From Acidobacteriota bacterium (GTDB lineage Bacteria; Acidobacteriota; Thermoanaerobaculia; Multivoradales; SZUA-115): DNA of 16,671 nucleotides. The position numbers were made by a program, and so were the translations under genes. The DNA lies in assembly GCA_003231035.1 (NCBI GenBank), contig QIHU01000043.1, positions 1 through 16,671 of the forward strand, in the 5' to 3' direction. The notes beneath the pieces are model-generated. The model saw only the letters and a list, made by a program, of their open reading frames with translations. It was not told the DNA's origin and did no database searches. Positions 1 to 8,870 of the stretch are shown here, one piece after another. The number at the start of each line of letters is the position of its first letter. The first letter of the stretch is position 1.

Positions 1-3000
1 GCCGTGGCTACCACCGACGTTCGGGGGCAGCGCCGGGGCGATCCCCACGGGTGCCGACCCCGGTAGGCCAGCGGCCACCGCCGGCAAGCCGCTCCCGGAG
101 AGGTCGAGCTGAGCGCCGCACTGGAGGCGCATTTCACCGGTGATTTCGAGATCGAGGCCGGAGGCCGCGCCGGTGTAGGTTACCTGGGCATCCTGCAAGA
201 GGAGGAGCGTGTCGAGGGTCACCAGGCTGGCGTTGAGGGAGTAGTTGCCCGCCGGCAGCGCCAAGGAGCCGGCGAAGGGGCCGGTGAGGAGGCTGCCATT
301 CTCCCACGGCACAACTTCGAGGAGGCTCACTGAGAGCGCCACGGCGCTGAGGTTGCCGGCGTAGTCGAGTACTTCGAGGGTGAGGGCGAAGGGGGTGCCC
401 GCTAGGGCGCTCGCCGAGGGCGTCCAGACGAGGGTGTTGCTGATCGCGGTCTCGCCAGCGGCGGTGACCGTCTCGACGATCTGCCCGTCGAGGCGCAAGC
501 GATAGGCCAGTTCAACGCCCAGGTTGAAGGGTACGCCTGCCTGCACGCGGTCGCCATCGCTGAGGCAAGCGGCCCACGCGGCGCTCGGCGGGGTGAGGTT
601 GGGATTGGGTGAGATCTGAAGGTTCCACTGCCAGCTCTCGCTGTTGCCGAAGAGGTCGGTGGCGCTCACCGTGACCGCTTGGTTCCCCGTCACGGTGACG
701 GCCGGCGCCCGGAAGGTGGCCTGGTATTGATCCTGTCCGCCGTTGGCGGAGGTGAGTTCGACGCTTTGGCCCGCGAAGGCGAGGGTGACGCTCGCCACGC
801 CGCGTTCATCGACGATCTCGGCGCTCACCGTGATCGCGTCACCGGCCACGAAGCCCGCGTCCGCCGCCGGGGCCGAGCTGAGCAGTTGCGGTTTGAGGGT
901 GTCCGGGGTCCAGAAGTCGATTTGCGCCGCCGGGGCGATCACGTTGCCGCTGGTGTCCGTCGCACCGGTTACGCTCAGGCGATACTGGTGGTTGTCGATG
1001 AGCAGGGTCTGCGGACTGACGGTGAATTGAAGGGCGAAACCGGTGGCCGGCAGGAAGGTGGTGCTCACCCCGCCGCCGGTGGTCAGGTCGGTCAGCTGGA
1101 GGCCGGCACCACTGAGTGAGGCAGCCGCCACCGGCTCTGAGAAGAAGAGTTGAATCTGCGAGTCGGTCGCCACCTGGCTGGAACCGGAGGCCGGCAGCGA
1201 GCCGATCACGACCGGCGGCTGCACGTCCGCGGTGGTGAATAGGCTGATCAGCCGGGTTGGCCAACAGCGCCCCGCGGGGTCGCAGTTGCGCTTCTCCACG
1301 ATCCTGATCTCGTAGGTGGTGGCGCTGGCCAGAGGCGCGGGAGGGGTGACCGTCAAGGTCTTGCGGTCGGCCGACCAACTCTGCGAGGTGGTGCGAACCC
1401 GTGGGCCGATCAAGGGCCGGATCTCGACGCAGGTATCGGCCGGGAAGCGGGGCTCGCAGGTCGCCATCGCTTCGCTGAACTCGACCACCACCACGGTGGA
1501 GAGCGCCAGTCCCGTGGTGGCGTTGACGGGCGAGATCGAAATCACCCGTGGATCGAAGTCATCAAGGACGAGCACGCCCAGGGCGCCGCCGGTGACCGAG
1601 CCGTCCGGCTGGAGTTCGAGCAGGTCCTTCACTTCACGGAAGCCCAGACCTAGGTTCTCTTGGATCTTCACGGTGATCGGGCCGTCCGGGATGGCGGGGA
1701 ACTCGAAGGCGCCCACGGAGTCGGCCAGCACGGTGAAGACGCGCCCGGCGATCGCGGTGAGTTCCACGGTCGCCCCCGCCGCTGGGGTGATGCCGTCGGC
1801 GAGCAGAGCACTACCGGTGACCGTACCCGCATCCTCCAAGGCGACGGTGAGGACCACCAGTTCTCCATCGAGGGTCAAGAATGCGGAGTTCGACGCTCTG
1901 AGCTGGTTCTTCTTGACATAGCCGACCAGCCGGCCTTCGCCCACTTGGTTGAAGGTGATTTGGTCGCTGGCCCCGGTGTTGCCGAGCATCCTGGCGAAGC
2001 CGTAGAAGCCGGTGCTGGTCAGTTCGATGTCCGCCCCGGTCACCGAGGTAACGCCGTCCGCCTCGACCACTCTTACGGTGACCGAGCCGATCGGCATCAT
2101 GGCGACGTCGAGGCTGACCACCTCTCCCTGCTCGCTCACCACCCCCTGGGAGCTGCCGGAGTGCGGCCCGGCGATCTCGTCCGCGATCAGGGTGAAGGGT
2201 CGGCCCACGATGAGGCCGTCGAACTGGTAGGGGTTGCTCAGCGTGGCACCGACCACCTTGCCGCCTTGGAGGATGCGCACGTTGGGATTGGCGAAGGGAC
2301 CCGCCGGCGCGCCCGCCGCGTTGAGCACGGTTCCGGCCACCGAGCCCGAGCCTTCGAGGGTCAGGTTGACGGTGACCGGCAGATCTTCCACCGTCACCAC
2401 GCCCGCGGCGAAGGCCTGGCGACGACCGGGGACGGGCTCCATGGCGGTCAGGTCGAAGGCGCCGGCCGGCACGCCGCCGAAGGCGAAGTCGCCTTGAATG
2501 TCGGTGCTGCTGAAGGTGGTGAGGGGGATCAACGAATGGGTGAGAAGTTTCACCGTGGCGCCGGGGATGGTGCCGCCAGAGGCGGGCTCGCGCAAGGTGC
2601 CCAGAACCGGCGCGCGCGCCTCCAAGGTCACCGGCAGATCGAGTAACTGGCCGTTGGCGGTCAGCTGGATGCCGCTGATGCGCCCTTGCCGTCCGCTCGC
2701 CGGATCCAGCACGCAGAGTTCGTAGGTGGCGCTGGTGGTGGTCAGCGGCAGGAGCTGAAAATGAAAGCCGCCGGCTGAATCCGAGGTCGCGCGATCGATC
2801 AACTTCCCGGCGAGGAGGAGTTGCACTTCGGCGCCACTGACCGGGCTGCCGTCGATCGGGGTCAAGATCTGGCCGGTGATCTCGGCACTGTCCTCGAGCA
2901 CGATATCGGCAACCACGACTTCGCCTTCCTGGGTGATCTCGCCGGAACTCTTGCCCCCCAACCCACCGAGTATCGGTGCCTGCGCCGAAAGTGCAAGACC

Positions 3001-6000
3001 GCCGGCAAAGACGTTGGTGAAGGAGAAGTTCCCCTGATTGTCGGCATTGGCCTCTAGGGTGCGACGCGGGTAGTTCTGCTCCTTCAAGCTCACCAGGGCG
3101 ACGGGAACCACCGCGCCGAAGCTATCGCGCACGGTACCGCTGACCGATCCTTGAATCGGCAACACAATCTCGACATCTTCGATCTGTTGGCCCGAGCGGT
3201 TGAGCAGCACGTAGGTGCGAGCCTGGCGAAAGATCAAGCCGGAGCTGTGGTCCACCTCCACCGCCATGCTGCCACCGCTCGGAGCCACCAGGGCGAAGAG
3301 GAAGACGCCGTCCGCGCCCGTGGTCACACTTTGGCCTCCGGCGAAGCTCGGGTCCGCCAAAGTGACCTCGGCCGCCGCCGCCGGGGTGACGCCATCGGGC
3401 AGAAGAACCCGCCCACGAATCGAGCCTGGGGAGTCGATCTCAAGTTCGTGTTGAATGAACTGCCCGTGGGCCACGAGGGTGCCCCGCACGCTGGCCGAGC
3501 CGCCGAAGGGGTTGTCGGCATAGACCTCGTAGCTGCCGGCCAGCACGTCGGAAAGCAACCCGCAATGCTGCAAGGAGCCACTCTGGCCGGTCTGGAGGAA
3601 TTGCTGCTGGGTGTCGAGGCCGACGAGACCGAAGCGCACCACACTGGTGCGGTAGTAGAGCGCGGTGGTCCCCGGGAAGGGCACCAGGTTGCCCTGGCTG
3701 TCGCGCTCCATGACGCAGATTTCGATCGAGCCCTTGCGTATCTGCAAGGTGGCCGACGGAGTATGGCCGGCGAATTCGATTTCGACCGTGCCGCTGGTGC
3801 CTTCGCTGCCGATCAGGGCGTGCACCTCGTAGAGACCCGGTCCGAGGCCGGCAATGGCGAAGCGGCCGGCGAAATCGGTGAAGGTCTCGTGGTACCAGGT
3901 GAGCGGCCCGCTGGCCAGATGGATGGTGGCGTTGGGGATCGGATTGCCGGCCACGTCGAGAACCAAGCCGGTCAAGCCGCCTTCGATGGTCAGCGGGAAG
4001 GTCAGGTCGAGCCGCGCCACCGGATCGGGATTGCCCGCCGTCGGTGGTTGCACGCTCACCCGGTCGGCGGTGCGCGAGCCGCTGGCCGGATCGACCGCCA
4101 CCAGCCGCCGGGTGCCAGCGCGGACCCCTTCTAGCCGGTAGTAGCCGGTGGCATCGGTGAGGGTGTTGAGAGGGGAGCTTTCGACGTAGACCACCGCCCC
4201 GGCCACGGGTGTCGTGCTTCCCAGCCCTTGTTGCTGGACGAAACCCTCGACCGTGCCTCGTTCGTCGAGCAAGGGAACTTGCACCGTGGCTCGCTGATCG
4301 GGGAAGAGATCGAAGAAGAGGCTACCGCCGGTCAAACCGCTACCGCCGTCGAAGGCTTCAATCTCCGCCAGGCCGGCCGGCACGGTGCCGAAGGCGAAGG
4401 TGCCGTCAGCCGCGCTGCGCCGCACGCCCACCAATTGCCCATCCACGTAGAGGGCTACAAAGGCGTCGGCGACCGGGGTCGCGAGATCGGCGGCCACCAC
4501 CGTGCCGCTCAGTTCGGCGGTGGGAGGCGGAGCTAGCCGCAGGAGTGTGAAGTCTCGGGTCACGCTGGCCCCGGCGCTGGGTAGTTCCTCGGTGGCGAAG
4601 GTGAAGGTCCCCTCCCCATCGGTGGCCACCAGGCTGAGGGTGCCCACCGGGAGGTCGCGCAGTTCATATTCGCCGGTGAGCGGATCGACCACCGCGAGCT
4701 GCCCTTCGCCGCGACTCGCCTGGTAGGCGACCACTTCGGCGCGGGGAGGCACCGAGCCGTCCTCGAAGGTCACCGTGCCGCGCAGAGTGCCGCGCCCGAA
4801 CATGCGTAGGTCGACCTGCGTCGAGGCGGGGGTCGAACCGCTGCCCGGTAGGGTCGCCTGGCGCATGCGGGACTGCGCCAAGGCATGGTCGCCGGTCAGC
4901 GGATCGAAGGCCTCGACTTCGAACAAATCGGTGCACTCGGTCTGGCGTACGTAGTCGAAACGATAGCGACCGGCGGCGTCGGCAATGGCCGCGGCCGTCT
5001 TGTGTCGCTGGCAGTAGTTGCGACACCGCGGGCAAGCATCCACTTCCCAAAGCAGCACCGTGGCTCCGGCCACCGGGGTGCCGTCGGCACCGATGATCTG
5101 CCCTTCGACCGGGCCGCCCGGCTGCGTGGCGGTGCGCTCCAAGGGCACCGATTGGGCGACCAACAAGGCGCCACCGGCGGAGGTCACCGCGCGCACGGTC
5201 AAGGGATCGCTGGCGAAAGGATCGAGCGGATTGCTCAACACCACCCGCACGACGCGCGAGCCGCGCAAGCGGCCGACGCCGCCGCCGAAGGCGCGAACGA
5301 TGTCACGCTCCACTTCGCCCAGCCCGCCATTGGAGAGGTTGCCCGCCAGTTCGAAATGGGTGGGGTCGACGGGGTCGAGGCTAGCCAGATCCACGTCCTC
5401 TGAAAAGAGCACTTCAACCAGATGGCCGGAGACGTCCACATCGACCCGTTGGACCGCCGCCACCACCTCAAAAGGAGTCGAGGTCAGCGGCGCCACCAGA
5501 CCCGCGGTGGTGGTGTCCACGGTGCCATCGCCGTCGGCGTCCACTTCGAGGGTGAAGGTGGAATCGGTGGGCAGGAAACGCACCGTGGCCACCCCGCCCG
5601 CTTGCAAGCTACTGCTGGCGAAGTTCACCAGGCGCGGAGGCGCCGACGCCAAACCAGGTACCAGCAAGGTCAAGTCGGCCGTCGCGGCAGTGCTGGCGGT
5701 CGAAACCCGCACCTCGTAGCCCGCCGCCTCCGGGACAGTGATGAGCGCCAGCTCAGCACCACTGAGCGCGAAGAGTTCAGCGAACGGCAGTTCACGAAGG
5801 CGATCCACATCCCTCGGCAAACCCGCCAGCCGCTGGCCACTGGTTCGACTGACCACCTCCAGCCCCACACCCGATCCGCTGGCCAGTGCACCGACGAAGG
5901 GCGCCAGCGGGGCCAAGCGCTGACCGAGCCGTTCGAAGGCCAACGGCGGCGAGGGTTGTTGCGCTTCCATCAGGGTCGCCACCTGGTGGGTGAACTCGGC

Positions 6001-7827
6001 CCCCGCTTCGGTGGTGCGCCGCAGGCGATCCCACTCCCAGTCGCCATCGCGAATTCCCGACCATTCGGCCACCAGCATGGCGGCGCTGTCGAAGGGATCG
6101 TCTCCCAGAACCAGGTAGCGCCCCGCTTGGGTGAGCTGGTAGACCCGCTCGTCCACCGCCGCGCGGTCGACCCTCGGGAGATCGTCGTTGAGCGCCGAGG
6201 GCGGCGCGCTGGCGAGCGACAGGCCGAGGCCCAGGAGACGCAGCGCGCTTGCCACCACGGGCGCGGGCAGAGCGTCGGTGGATCGCGGCAGCAGGATCGA
6301 AGTCGGCGACAGCGGTATGTCTGTCTCGCCCACCCCGACCCTTAACCTGAAGGTGGGAGCCACGACGCTTGCGGCGCGCGCCGCGCTGGCGATCACCGGG
6401 CCGGTCAGTTGCGGTCGCAAGCGAAACTCGACCACCGCCGCATCGCCACGCTCCAAGGTGGCGATGGTGTGCGAAGTCGCGGTTCCGGGGACGCTTTGCA
6501 CCCCGACCAAGCCGGCGGCGTCGAGCTCCAAGGTCACCGCGTTGGCCGGAGCCGCGGCGGTGTTGGTCACGGTCAACAACAAGGAGTAGTCCTCACCCGC
6601 GCGCACCACGTCAGGGTGGCTGATGGTGATCGCCAGATTCGGATCGCGCACCGCCACCGCCCCGCGAGCCTTACCACTGATCGGCACCGGGCCCTGTGGC
6701 AGGCCGTGGAGGGTGCCCGCCAGGTCGAAGTCGACGATGTGCGTCCCTTCGGCCACCGCTTCGACCAAGATCTCCGCCTGGCCGGTCGACTGCGCGATCA
6801 ACACGCTGAGATCGTCACTGGTACCGATCACCCCGTCCGCCCCTGGCAGGCGCACGGGCACTGGAGTACCCAAGTAGGTTGGCGGCTCGGTTTCGGCCAG
6901 CCGCAGCGCGGGAGGCAGGCTGACGCGCGCGGTTAGATCGTGAATCTCCAGCGCATCGCCAGCCGGTGCGCCATTGGTCGCGAGGAGGACCACGGAGAAG
7001 AACTGGTTGAGCAGCGAGAGGTCGGTCGGGAAAACAAGTGCGCCCGGTAGGGCGAAAGGAGCGTTGGCACCACAGCTTGCAAAGAGGTCCGTACAACCGC
7101 CCATCGCCACGCTGCCAGCGTTCCCCTGGTCCAGGCGCAGCACGAAGGGCTGGATGCGCGGCGGTTGGAAGCGCCCCGTGGAAGCCGCGCTCGGCCCCGG
7201 AAGCTGACTGATCACGTTCTGTAGGATCGTCGGCCGCCCGGTGAAGGTGTCGTACAGCACCAGCAGGTGAAGCTCGTAGTCGAGGGTGCCTCCATCCCCC
7301 ACCGCGAAGCCGAACGCCAAGTCGAAGGCTTGGAAGTTGTTGGGATCGATCACCACGCCGTAGCCCTGAAGCTCGGACAAGGTCAGCGGGCGGGAGGTCA
7401 CCGAGGTCACCAGCACCTGGGTCACCAAGACGGTGGCCGAACGAGGTTCGGCGTACACCAGCAGCTCGTCGCCCGCGACCAGCCGAATGTTCTCCAGCAA
7501 GTACTCGCCTTCGAGCCGCAAGCGCGGAATGCGCAACGGCTCGTTGGGTAGGCTTGACAGCGTCACCACCCCGTCCACCTCCGGCCCGGTGAGATCCGCC
7601 AGCACACGCAAGTCGCTCGGTAGCGCCCCCAAGGCCGGATCGAAGCCTTCCAGGGAGGTAGCGATCACGGTCGAGGTGTCAAACGGCACCGTCTGGCTCC
7701 GCGGCGAGACGGTCAAGCGAGTGCCGGCGATCTGGAGCCGGGCGGTACCGAGATCCGCCGTGGCGGGCACGGCAAAGGCGACGAGCAGGAACAACAGGAC
7801 GGCGATCAACGGGAACTGGGTACGCAC
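1..7827 (-). CDS. Giant secreted multidomain surface protein with carboxypeptidase-regulatory-like and Ig-like repeats (3' end missing)
   Basis: One frame stays open from GTG 7827-7825 to the left edge: 2609 codons, no stop. The GTG follows a GGGAG at 8-nt spacing; no in-frame ATG lies between it and the upstream stop (7881-7879). Residues 1-24 form a Sec signal peptide (VRTQ, then a Leu/Val/Ala core, APATA-like end). About 25-520 is beta-rich, with a DUF11/CARDB-like stretch near 395-480 and a GVIGTSDD turn near 330. About 525-700 is more helical. Residues 763-771 (DADGDGTVD) look like a calcium loop. About 904-2088 holds some 13 carboxypeptidase-regulatory-like beta-sandwiches, 2089-2308 two SbsA-type Ig-like (Big_5) domains with the phrase VEFSEAM, and 2308-2506 further Ig-like modules. 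The frame ends in Gly-rich sequence (GGSHG), possibly entering a beta-helix. The likely role is an adhesive or structural envelope protein; its anchor is out of view. I cannot name an orthologue. Confidence 0.9.
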   Translation of the reverse strand, partial: MRTQFPLIAVLLFLLVAFAVPATADLGTARLQIAGTRLTVSPRSQTVPFDTSTVIATSLEGFDPALGALPSDLRVLADLTGPEVDGVVTLSSLPNEPLRIPRLRLEGEYLLENIRLVAGDELLVYAEPRSATVLVTQVLVTSVTSRPLTLSELQGYGVVIDPNNFQAFDLAFGFAVGDGGTLDYELHLLVLYDTFTGRPTILQNVISQLPGPSAASTGRFQPPRIQPFVLRLDQGNAGSVAMGGCTDLFASCGANAPFALPGALVFPTDLSLLNQFFSVVLLATNGAPAGDALEIHDLTARVSLPPALRLAETEPPTYLGTPVPVRLPGADGVIGTSDDLSVLIAQSTGQAEILVEAVAEGTHIVDFDLAGTLHGLPQGPVPISGKARGAVAVRDPNLAITISHPDVVRAGEDYSLLLTVTNTAAAPANAVTLELDAAGLVGVQSVPGTATSHTIATLERGDAAVVEFRLRPQLTGPVIASAARAASVVAPTFRLRVGVGETDIPLSPTSILLPRSTDALPAPVVASALRLLGLGLSLASAPPSALNDDLPRVDRAAVDERVYQLTQAGRYLVLGDDPFDSAAMLVAEWSGIRDGDWEWDRLRRTTEAGAEFTHQVATLMEAQQPSPPLAFERLGQRLAPLAPFVGALASGSGVGLEVVSRTSGQRLAGLPRDVDRLRELPFAELFALSGAELALITVPEAAGYEVRVSTASTAATADLTLLVPGLASAPPRLVNFASSSLQAGGVATVRFLPTDSTFTLEVDADGDGTVDTTTAGLVAPLTSTPFEVVAAVQRVDVDVSGHLVEVLFSEDVDLASLDPVDPTHFELAGNLSNGGLGEVERDIVRAFGGGVGRLRGSRVVRVVLSNPLDPFASDPLTVRAVTSAGGALLVAQSVPLERTATQPGGPVEGQIIGADGTPVAGATVLLWEVDACPRCRNYCQRHKTAAAIADAAGRYRFDYVRQTECTDLFEVEAFDPLTGDHALAQSRMRQATLPGSGSTPASTQVDLRMFGRGTLRGTVTFEDGSVPPRAEVVAYQASRGEGQLAVVDPLTGEYELRDLPVGTLSLVATDGEGTFTFATEELPSAGASVTRDFTLLRLAPPPTAELSGTVVAADLATPVADAFVALYVDGQLVGVRRSAADGTFAFGTVPAGLAEIEAFDGGSGLTGGSLFFDLFPDQRATVQVPLLDERGTVEGFVQQQGLGSTTPVAGAVVYVESSPLNTLTDATGYYRLEGVRAGTRRLVAVDPASGSRTADRVSVQPPTAGNPDPVARLDLTFPLTIEGGLTGLVLDVAGNPIPNATIHLASGPLTWYHETFTDFAGRFAIAGLGPGLYEVHALIGSEGTSGTVEIEFAGHTPSATLQIRKGSIEICVMERDSQGNLVPFPGTTALYYRTSVVRFGLVGLDTQQQFLQTGQSGSLQHCGLLSDVLAGSYEVYADNPFGGSASVRGTLVAHGQFIQHELEIDSPGSIRGRVLLPDGVTPAAAAEVTLADPSFAGGQSVTTGADGVFLFALVAPSGGSMAVEVDHSSGLIFRQARTYVLLNRSGQQIEDVEIVLPIQGSVSGTVRDSFGAVVPVALVSLKEQNYPRRTLEANADNQGNFSFTNVFAGGLALSAQAPILGGLGGKSSGEITQEGEVVVADIVLEDSAEITGQILTPIDGSPVSGAEVQLLLAGKLIDRATSDSAGGFHFQLLPLTTTSATYELCVLDPASGRQGRISGIQLTANGQLLDLPVTLEARAPVLGTLREPASGGTIPGATVKLLTHSLIPLTTFSSTDIQGDFAFGGVPAGAFDLTAMEPVPGRRQAFAAGVVTVEDLPVTVNLTLEGSGSVAGTVLNAAGAPAGPFANPNVRILQGGKVVGATLSNPYQFDGLIVGRPFTLIADEIAGPHSGSSQGVVSEQGEVVSLDVAMMPIGSVTVRVVEADGVTSVTGADIELTSTGFYGFARMLGNTGASDQITFNQVGEGRLVGYVKKNQLRASNSAFLTLDGELVVLTVALEDAGTVTGSALLADGITPAAGATVELTAIAGRVFTVLADSVGAFEFPAIPDGPITVKIQENLGLGFREVKDLLELQPDGSVTGGALGVLVLDDFDPRVISISPVNATTGLALSTVVVVEFSEAMATCEPRFPADTCVEIRPLIGPRVRTTSQSWSADRKTLTVTPPAPLASATTYEIRIVEKRNCDPAGRCWPTRLISLFTTADVQPPVVIGSLPASGSSQVATDSQIQLFFSEPVAAASLSGAGLQLTDLTTGGGVSTTFLPATGFALQFTVSPQTLLIDNHQYRLSVTGATDTSGNVIAPAAQIDFWTPDTLKPQLLSSAPAADAGFVAGDAITVSAEIVDERGVASVTLAFAGQSVELTSANGGQDQYQATFRAPAVTVTGNQAVTVSATDLFGNSESWQWNLQISPNPNLTPPSAAWAACLSDGDRVQAGVPFNLGVELAYRLRLDGQIVETVTAAGETAISNTLVWTPSASALAGTPFALTLEVLDYAGNLSAVALSVSLLEVVPWENGSLLTGPFAGSLALPAGNYSLNASLVTLDTLLLLQDAQVTYTGAASGLDLEITGEMRLQCGAQLDLSGSGLPAVAAGLPGSAPVGIAPALPPNVGGSHG
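1563..5120 (-). repeat. About 13 tandem carboxypeptidase-regulatory-like domains inside the giant protein
   Basis: Within the giant minus-strand frame, units of about 85-105 residues recur. Each opens with a G-x-[VIL]-x-G-x-[VL] strand, then an x-DG-x-P-[VI]-x-GA-x-V segment, a T-D-x-x-G-x-[FY]-x-F turn, a V-x-x-G-x-[YF] segment and a closing strand. Clear unit starts read VEGQIIGADGTPVAGATV, LRGTVTFEDG, LSGTVVAADLATPVADAFV, VEGFVQQQG, IRGRVLLPDGVTPA, VSGTVRDSFG, ITGQILTPIDG, VAGTVLNAAG and VTGSALLADGITPAAGATV. This is the CarboxypepD_reg / Cna-B-like seven-strand sandwich pattern, normally a spacer or binding module in secreted proteins. Unit 6 (about residues 1365-1464) is the most divergent. 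Boundaries are approximate and the exact count could be 12-14. Confidence 0.8.
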
Positions 7828-7828
7828 G

Positions 7829-8152
7829 CTATGAACTCCCAACGGCTTGCATTTCAAATTCGACGCATCGACTGTGAATTAATATTCGCTCAAAATCACA
7901 CCGAGCAACGGTAACTGGCGGGCTGTATTTACGCAAGAGCTTTTTCAAATTTGCCATCTTTTCTTCCTCTCTAGCTCCTCGCCCAGGGCAGTCTTGAAAA
8001 AGAACCCACCGCACGAGACAAAGGCAAGATATCTTCTGACCGCTGGCCGAGGATGTCGCAATCGGTGGAGGCCATGTCAACACTAAAACTTCAATAAATC
8101 TAACTCCCGATGGGGATATTTCTTGGACGGTTAGCTCTCCCACTTTTTTCAT
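7829..8152 (-). CDS. Possible small ORF directly upstream of the giant gene (107 aa, or 42 aa from an internal start)
   Basis: The frame opens with MKKVGELTVQEIS and ends in TAG (7831-7829), one base before the GTG of the giant gene, so translation could be coupled. A perfect AAGGAGG lies upstream of the 8152 start, though with a long gap of 12 nt. An internal ATG at 7957, preceded by AGAGGAAG at good spacing, would give a 42-residue basic peptide starting MANLKKLLRKY. Base composition is clearly lower in G+C than the flanking genes. I recognise no family and see no convincing signal peptide. It could be a leader peptide controlling the giant gene, a small gene of its own, or chance. The ribosome-binding sites and the tight junction are what favour translation. 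Confidence 0.35.
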   Translation of the reverse strand: MKKVGELTVQEISPSGVRFIEVLVLTWPPPIATSSASGQKISCLCLVRWVLFQDCPGRGAREEEKMANLKKLLRKYSPPVTVARCDFERILIHSRCVEFEMQAVGSS

Positions 8153-8211
8153 CCAAATTTACAACCTCCTTCTATATATCTCATTCTTCTGCTATTTATC
8201 TCGTTTTCCAT
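8149..8211 (-). CDS. Possible 20-residue upstream ORF overlapping the next ORF by ATGA
   Basis: ATG at 8211 opens a 20-codon frame beginning MENEINSRRM and ending GGCKFG. Its TGA overlaps the ATG of the 107-codon frame. GGTGA sits four bases before the ATG and could pair with the 16S tail. The AAGGAGG of the next ORF lies inside it. There is no homology signal at this length, and it may be a regulatory uORF or coincidence. Confidence 0.2.
   Translation of the reverse strand: MENEINSRRMRYIEGGCKFG
8172..8202. repeat. Paired 11-bp direct repeat in the leader region, possible operator
   Basis: CTATATATCTC (8172-8182) and CTATTTATCTC (8192-8202) match at 10 of 11 positions. Their starts are exactly 20 bp apart, two helical turns, placing them on the same DNA face. 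They sit between the divergent HTH operon and the giant-protein gene, a natural location for binding by one of the HTH proteins. That link is inference. Confidence 0.4.
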
Positions 8212-8396
8212 GAGGTCACCTTCGCCTGAGTGAGGGTTGTAAGCTTGGGCACCCTAGGAACGGAAAGAAATTCAAAGAAAGGAGTAGCCCGCCCCACAGA
8301 TCAGGCTCGTTGAGCGATCGGCGGAGTCCAGGCGCGCTCTTCTTGGACCAGAGCGAAGTTTTCCGAGGTAGAATCGATAAAACCACAGGAAGCACA
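8212..8396. other. Divergent intergenic region between the leader ORFs and the HTH operon
   Basis: I see no convincing gene here. The frames on either strand are extensions or shadows of neighbours. The region must hold the promoters for both directions. On the plus strand TTGGAC (8343-8348) and TAGAAT (8369-8374) resemble -35 and -10 boxes, but the 20-bp spacer is too long for a confident call. No hairpin followed by a T-run was found. Confidence 0.4.
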
Positions 8397-8870
8397 ATGA
8401 ACGAACGAGAGAAACGACTTCCCCCGGCACTCCTCCCTCCTGACGCCGCGACCCTCAACCGGGTCGCCGAAGAGACAACCCAAGGGATGCTCTTCGCCCT
8501 GCGCCGCGCTCTGGGCGCCGCCGGCTTGCACATCAAGGATCTCGACCAACGGCTCGGGGTCGCCAAGGGCTACTGCGGCCACCTGCTACAAGGCGAGATC
8601 CACCTCCAGATCTCGCACTTGGTGGCCATCGCCGAGGCCATCGCGGTGCCCCAGCGCGCGCTCTACAGCGAGGTCTTGCCAGGACTCTCCGTGCTGACCC
8701 AGAGCGCCGCTGCCCCCGAGCTGAGCGACGGCGGGGCCACCGGCTGGTGGCCTGAGGAAGTCCTCTTGCGAGCCCTGGTCAGTGAGATCCTCGACGACCT
8801 CCTGGCCGAGGCCCCAGCGGCTTCACCGAGGGCGCTCAGCGAGGGGTTGGAAAGCGAACTCGTCCCATGA
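8397..8870 (+). CDS. XRE-like helix-turn-helix protein (first of an overlapping pair)
   Basis: This 157-aa soluble protein has a predicted five-helix XRE/Cro-like fold at about residues 33-90. It includes an IKDLDQRLGVAKGYCGHLLQ segment, matching the helix 2 - turn - recognition helix pattern, followed by LVAIAEAI. The likely role is sequence-specific DNA binding. The C-terminal part (100-157) has a WWPEE motif and a helical LLRALVSEILDDLLAE stretch that could dimerise. I chose ATG 8397 over a TTG at 8310 because AGGA lies six bases before it. The downstream HTH gene overlaps by ATGA, so the two are co-translated and probably partners. The closest similarity I can claim is to the general HTH superfamily; no ligand-binding domain is evident. 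Confidence 0.8.
   Translation: MNEREKRLPPALLPPDAATLNRVAEETTQGMLFALRRALGAAGLHIKDLDQRLGVAKGYCGHLLQGEIHLQISHLVAIAEAIAVPQRALYSEVLPGLSVLTQSAAAPELSDGGATGWWPEEVLLRALVSEILDDLLAEAPAASPRALSEGLESELVP

Noticed and set aside
679..6936. Many plus-strand frames of 60-330 codons opposite the giant gene
   Set aside because: They are Arg/Gly/His-rich antisense shadows of a high-G+C gene. The minus frame reads continuously with a signal peptide and recognisable domains; the plus frames have neither.
8310..8396. Extension of the first HTH protein to a TTG at 8310
   Set aside because: There is no good ribosome-binding site, and the added residues show no conserved-looking structure. ATG 8397 has an AGGA site.
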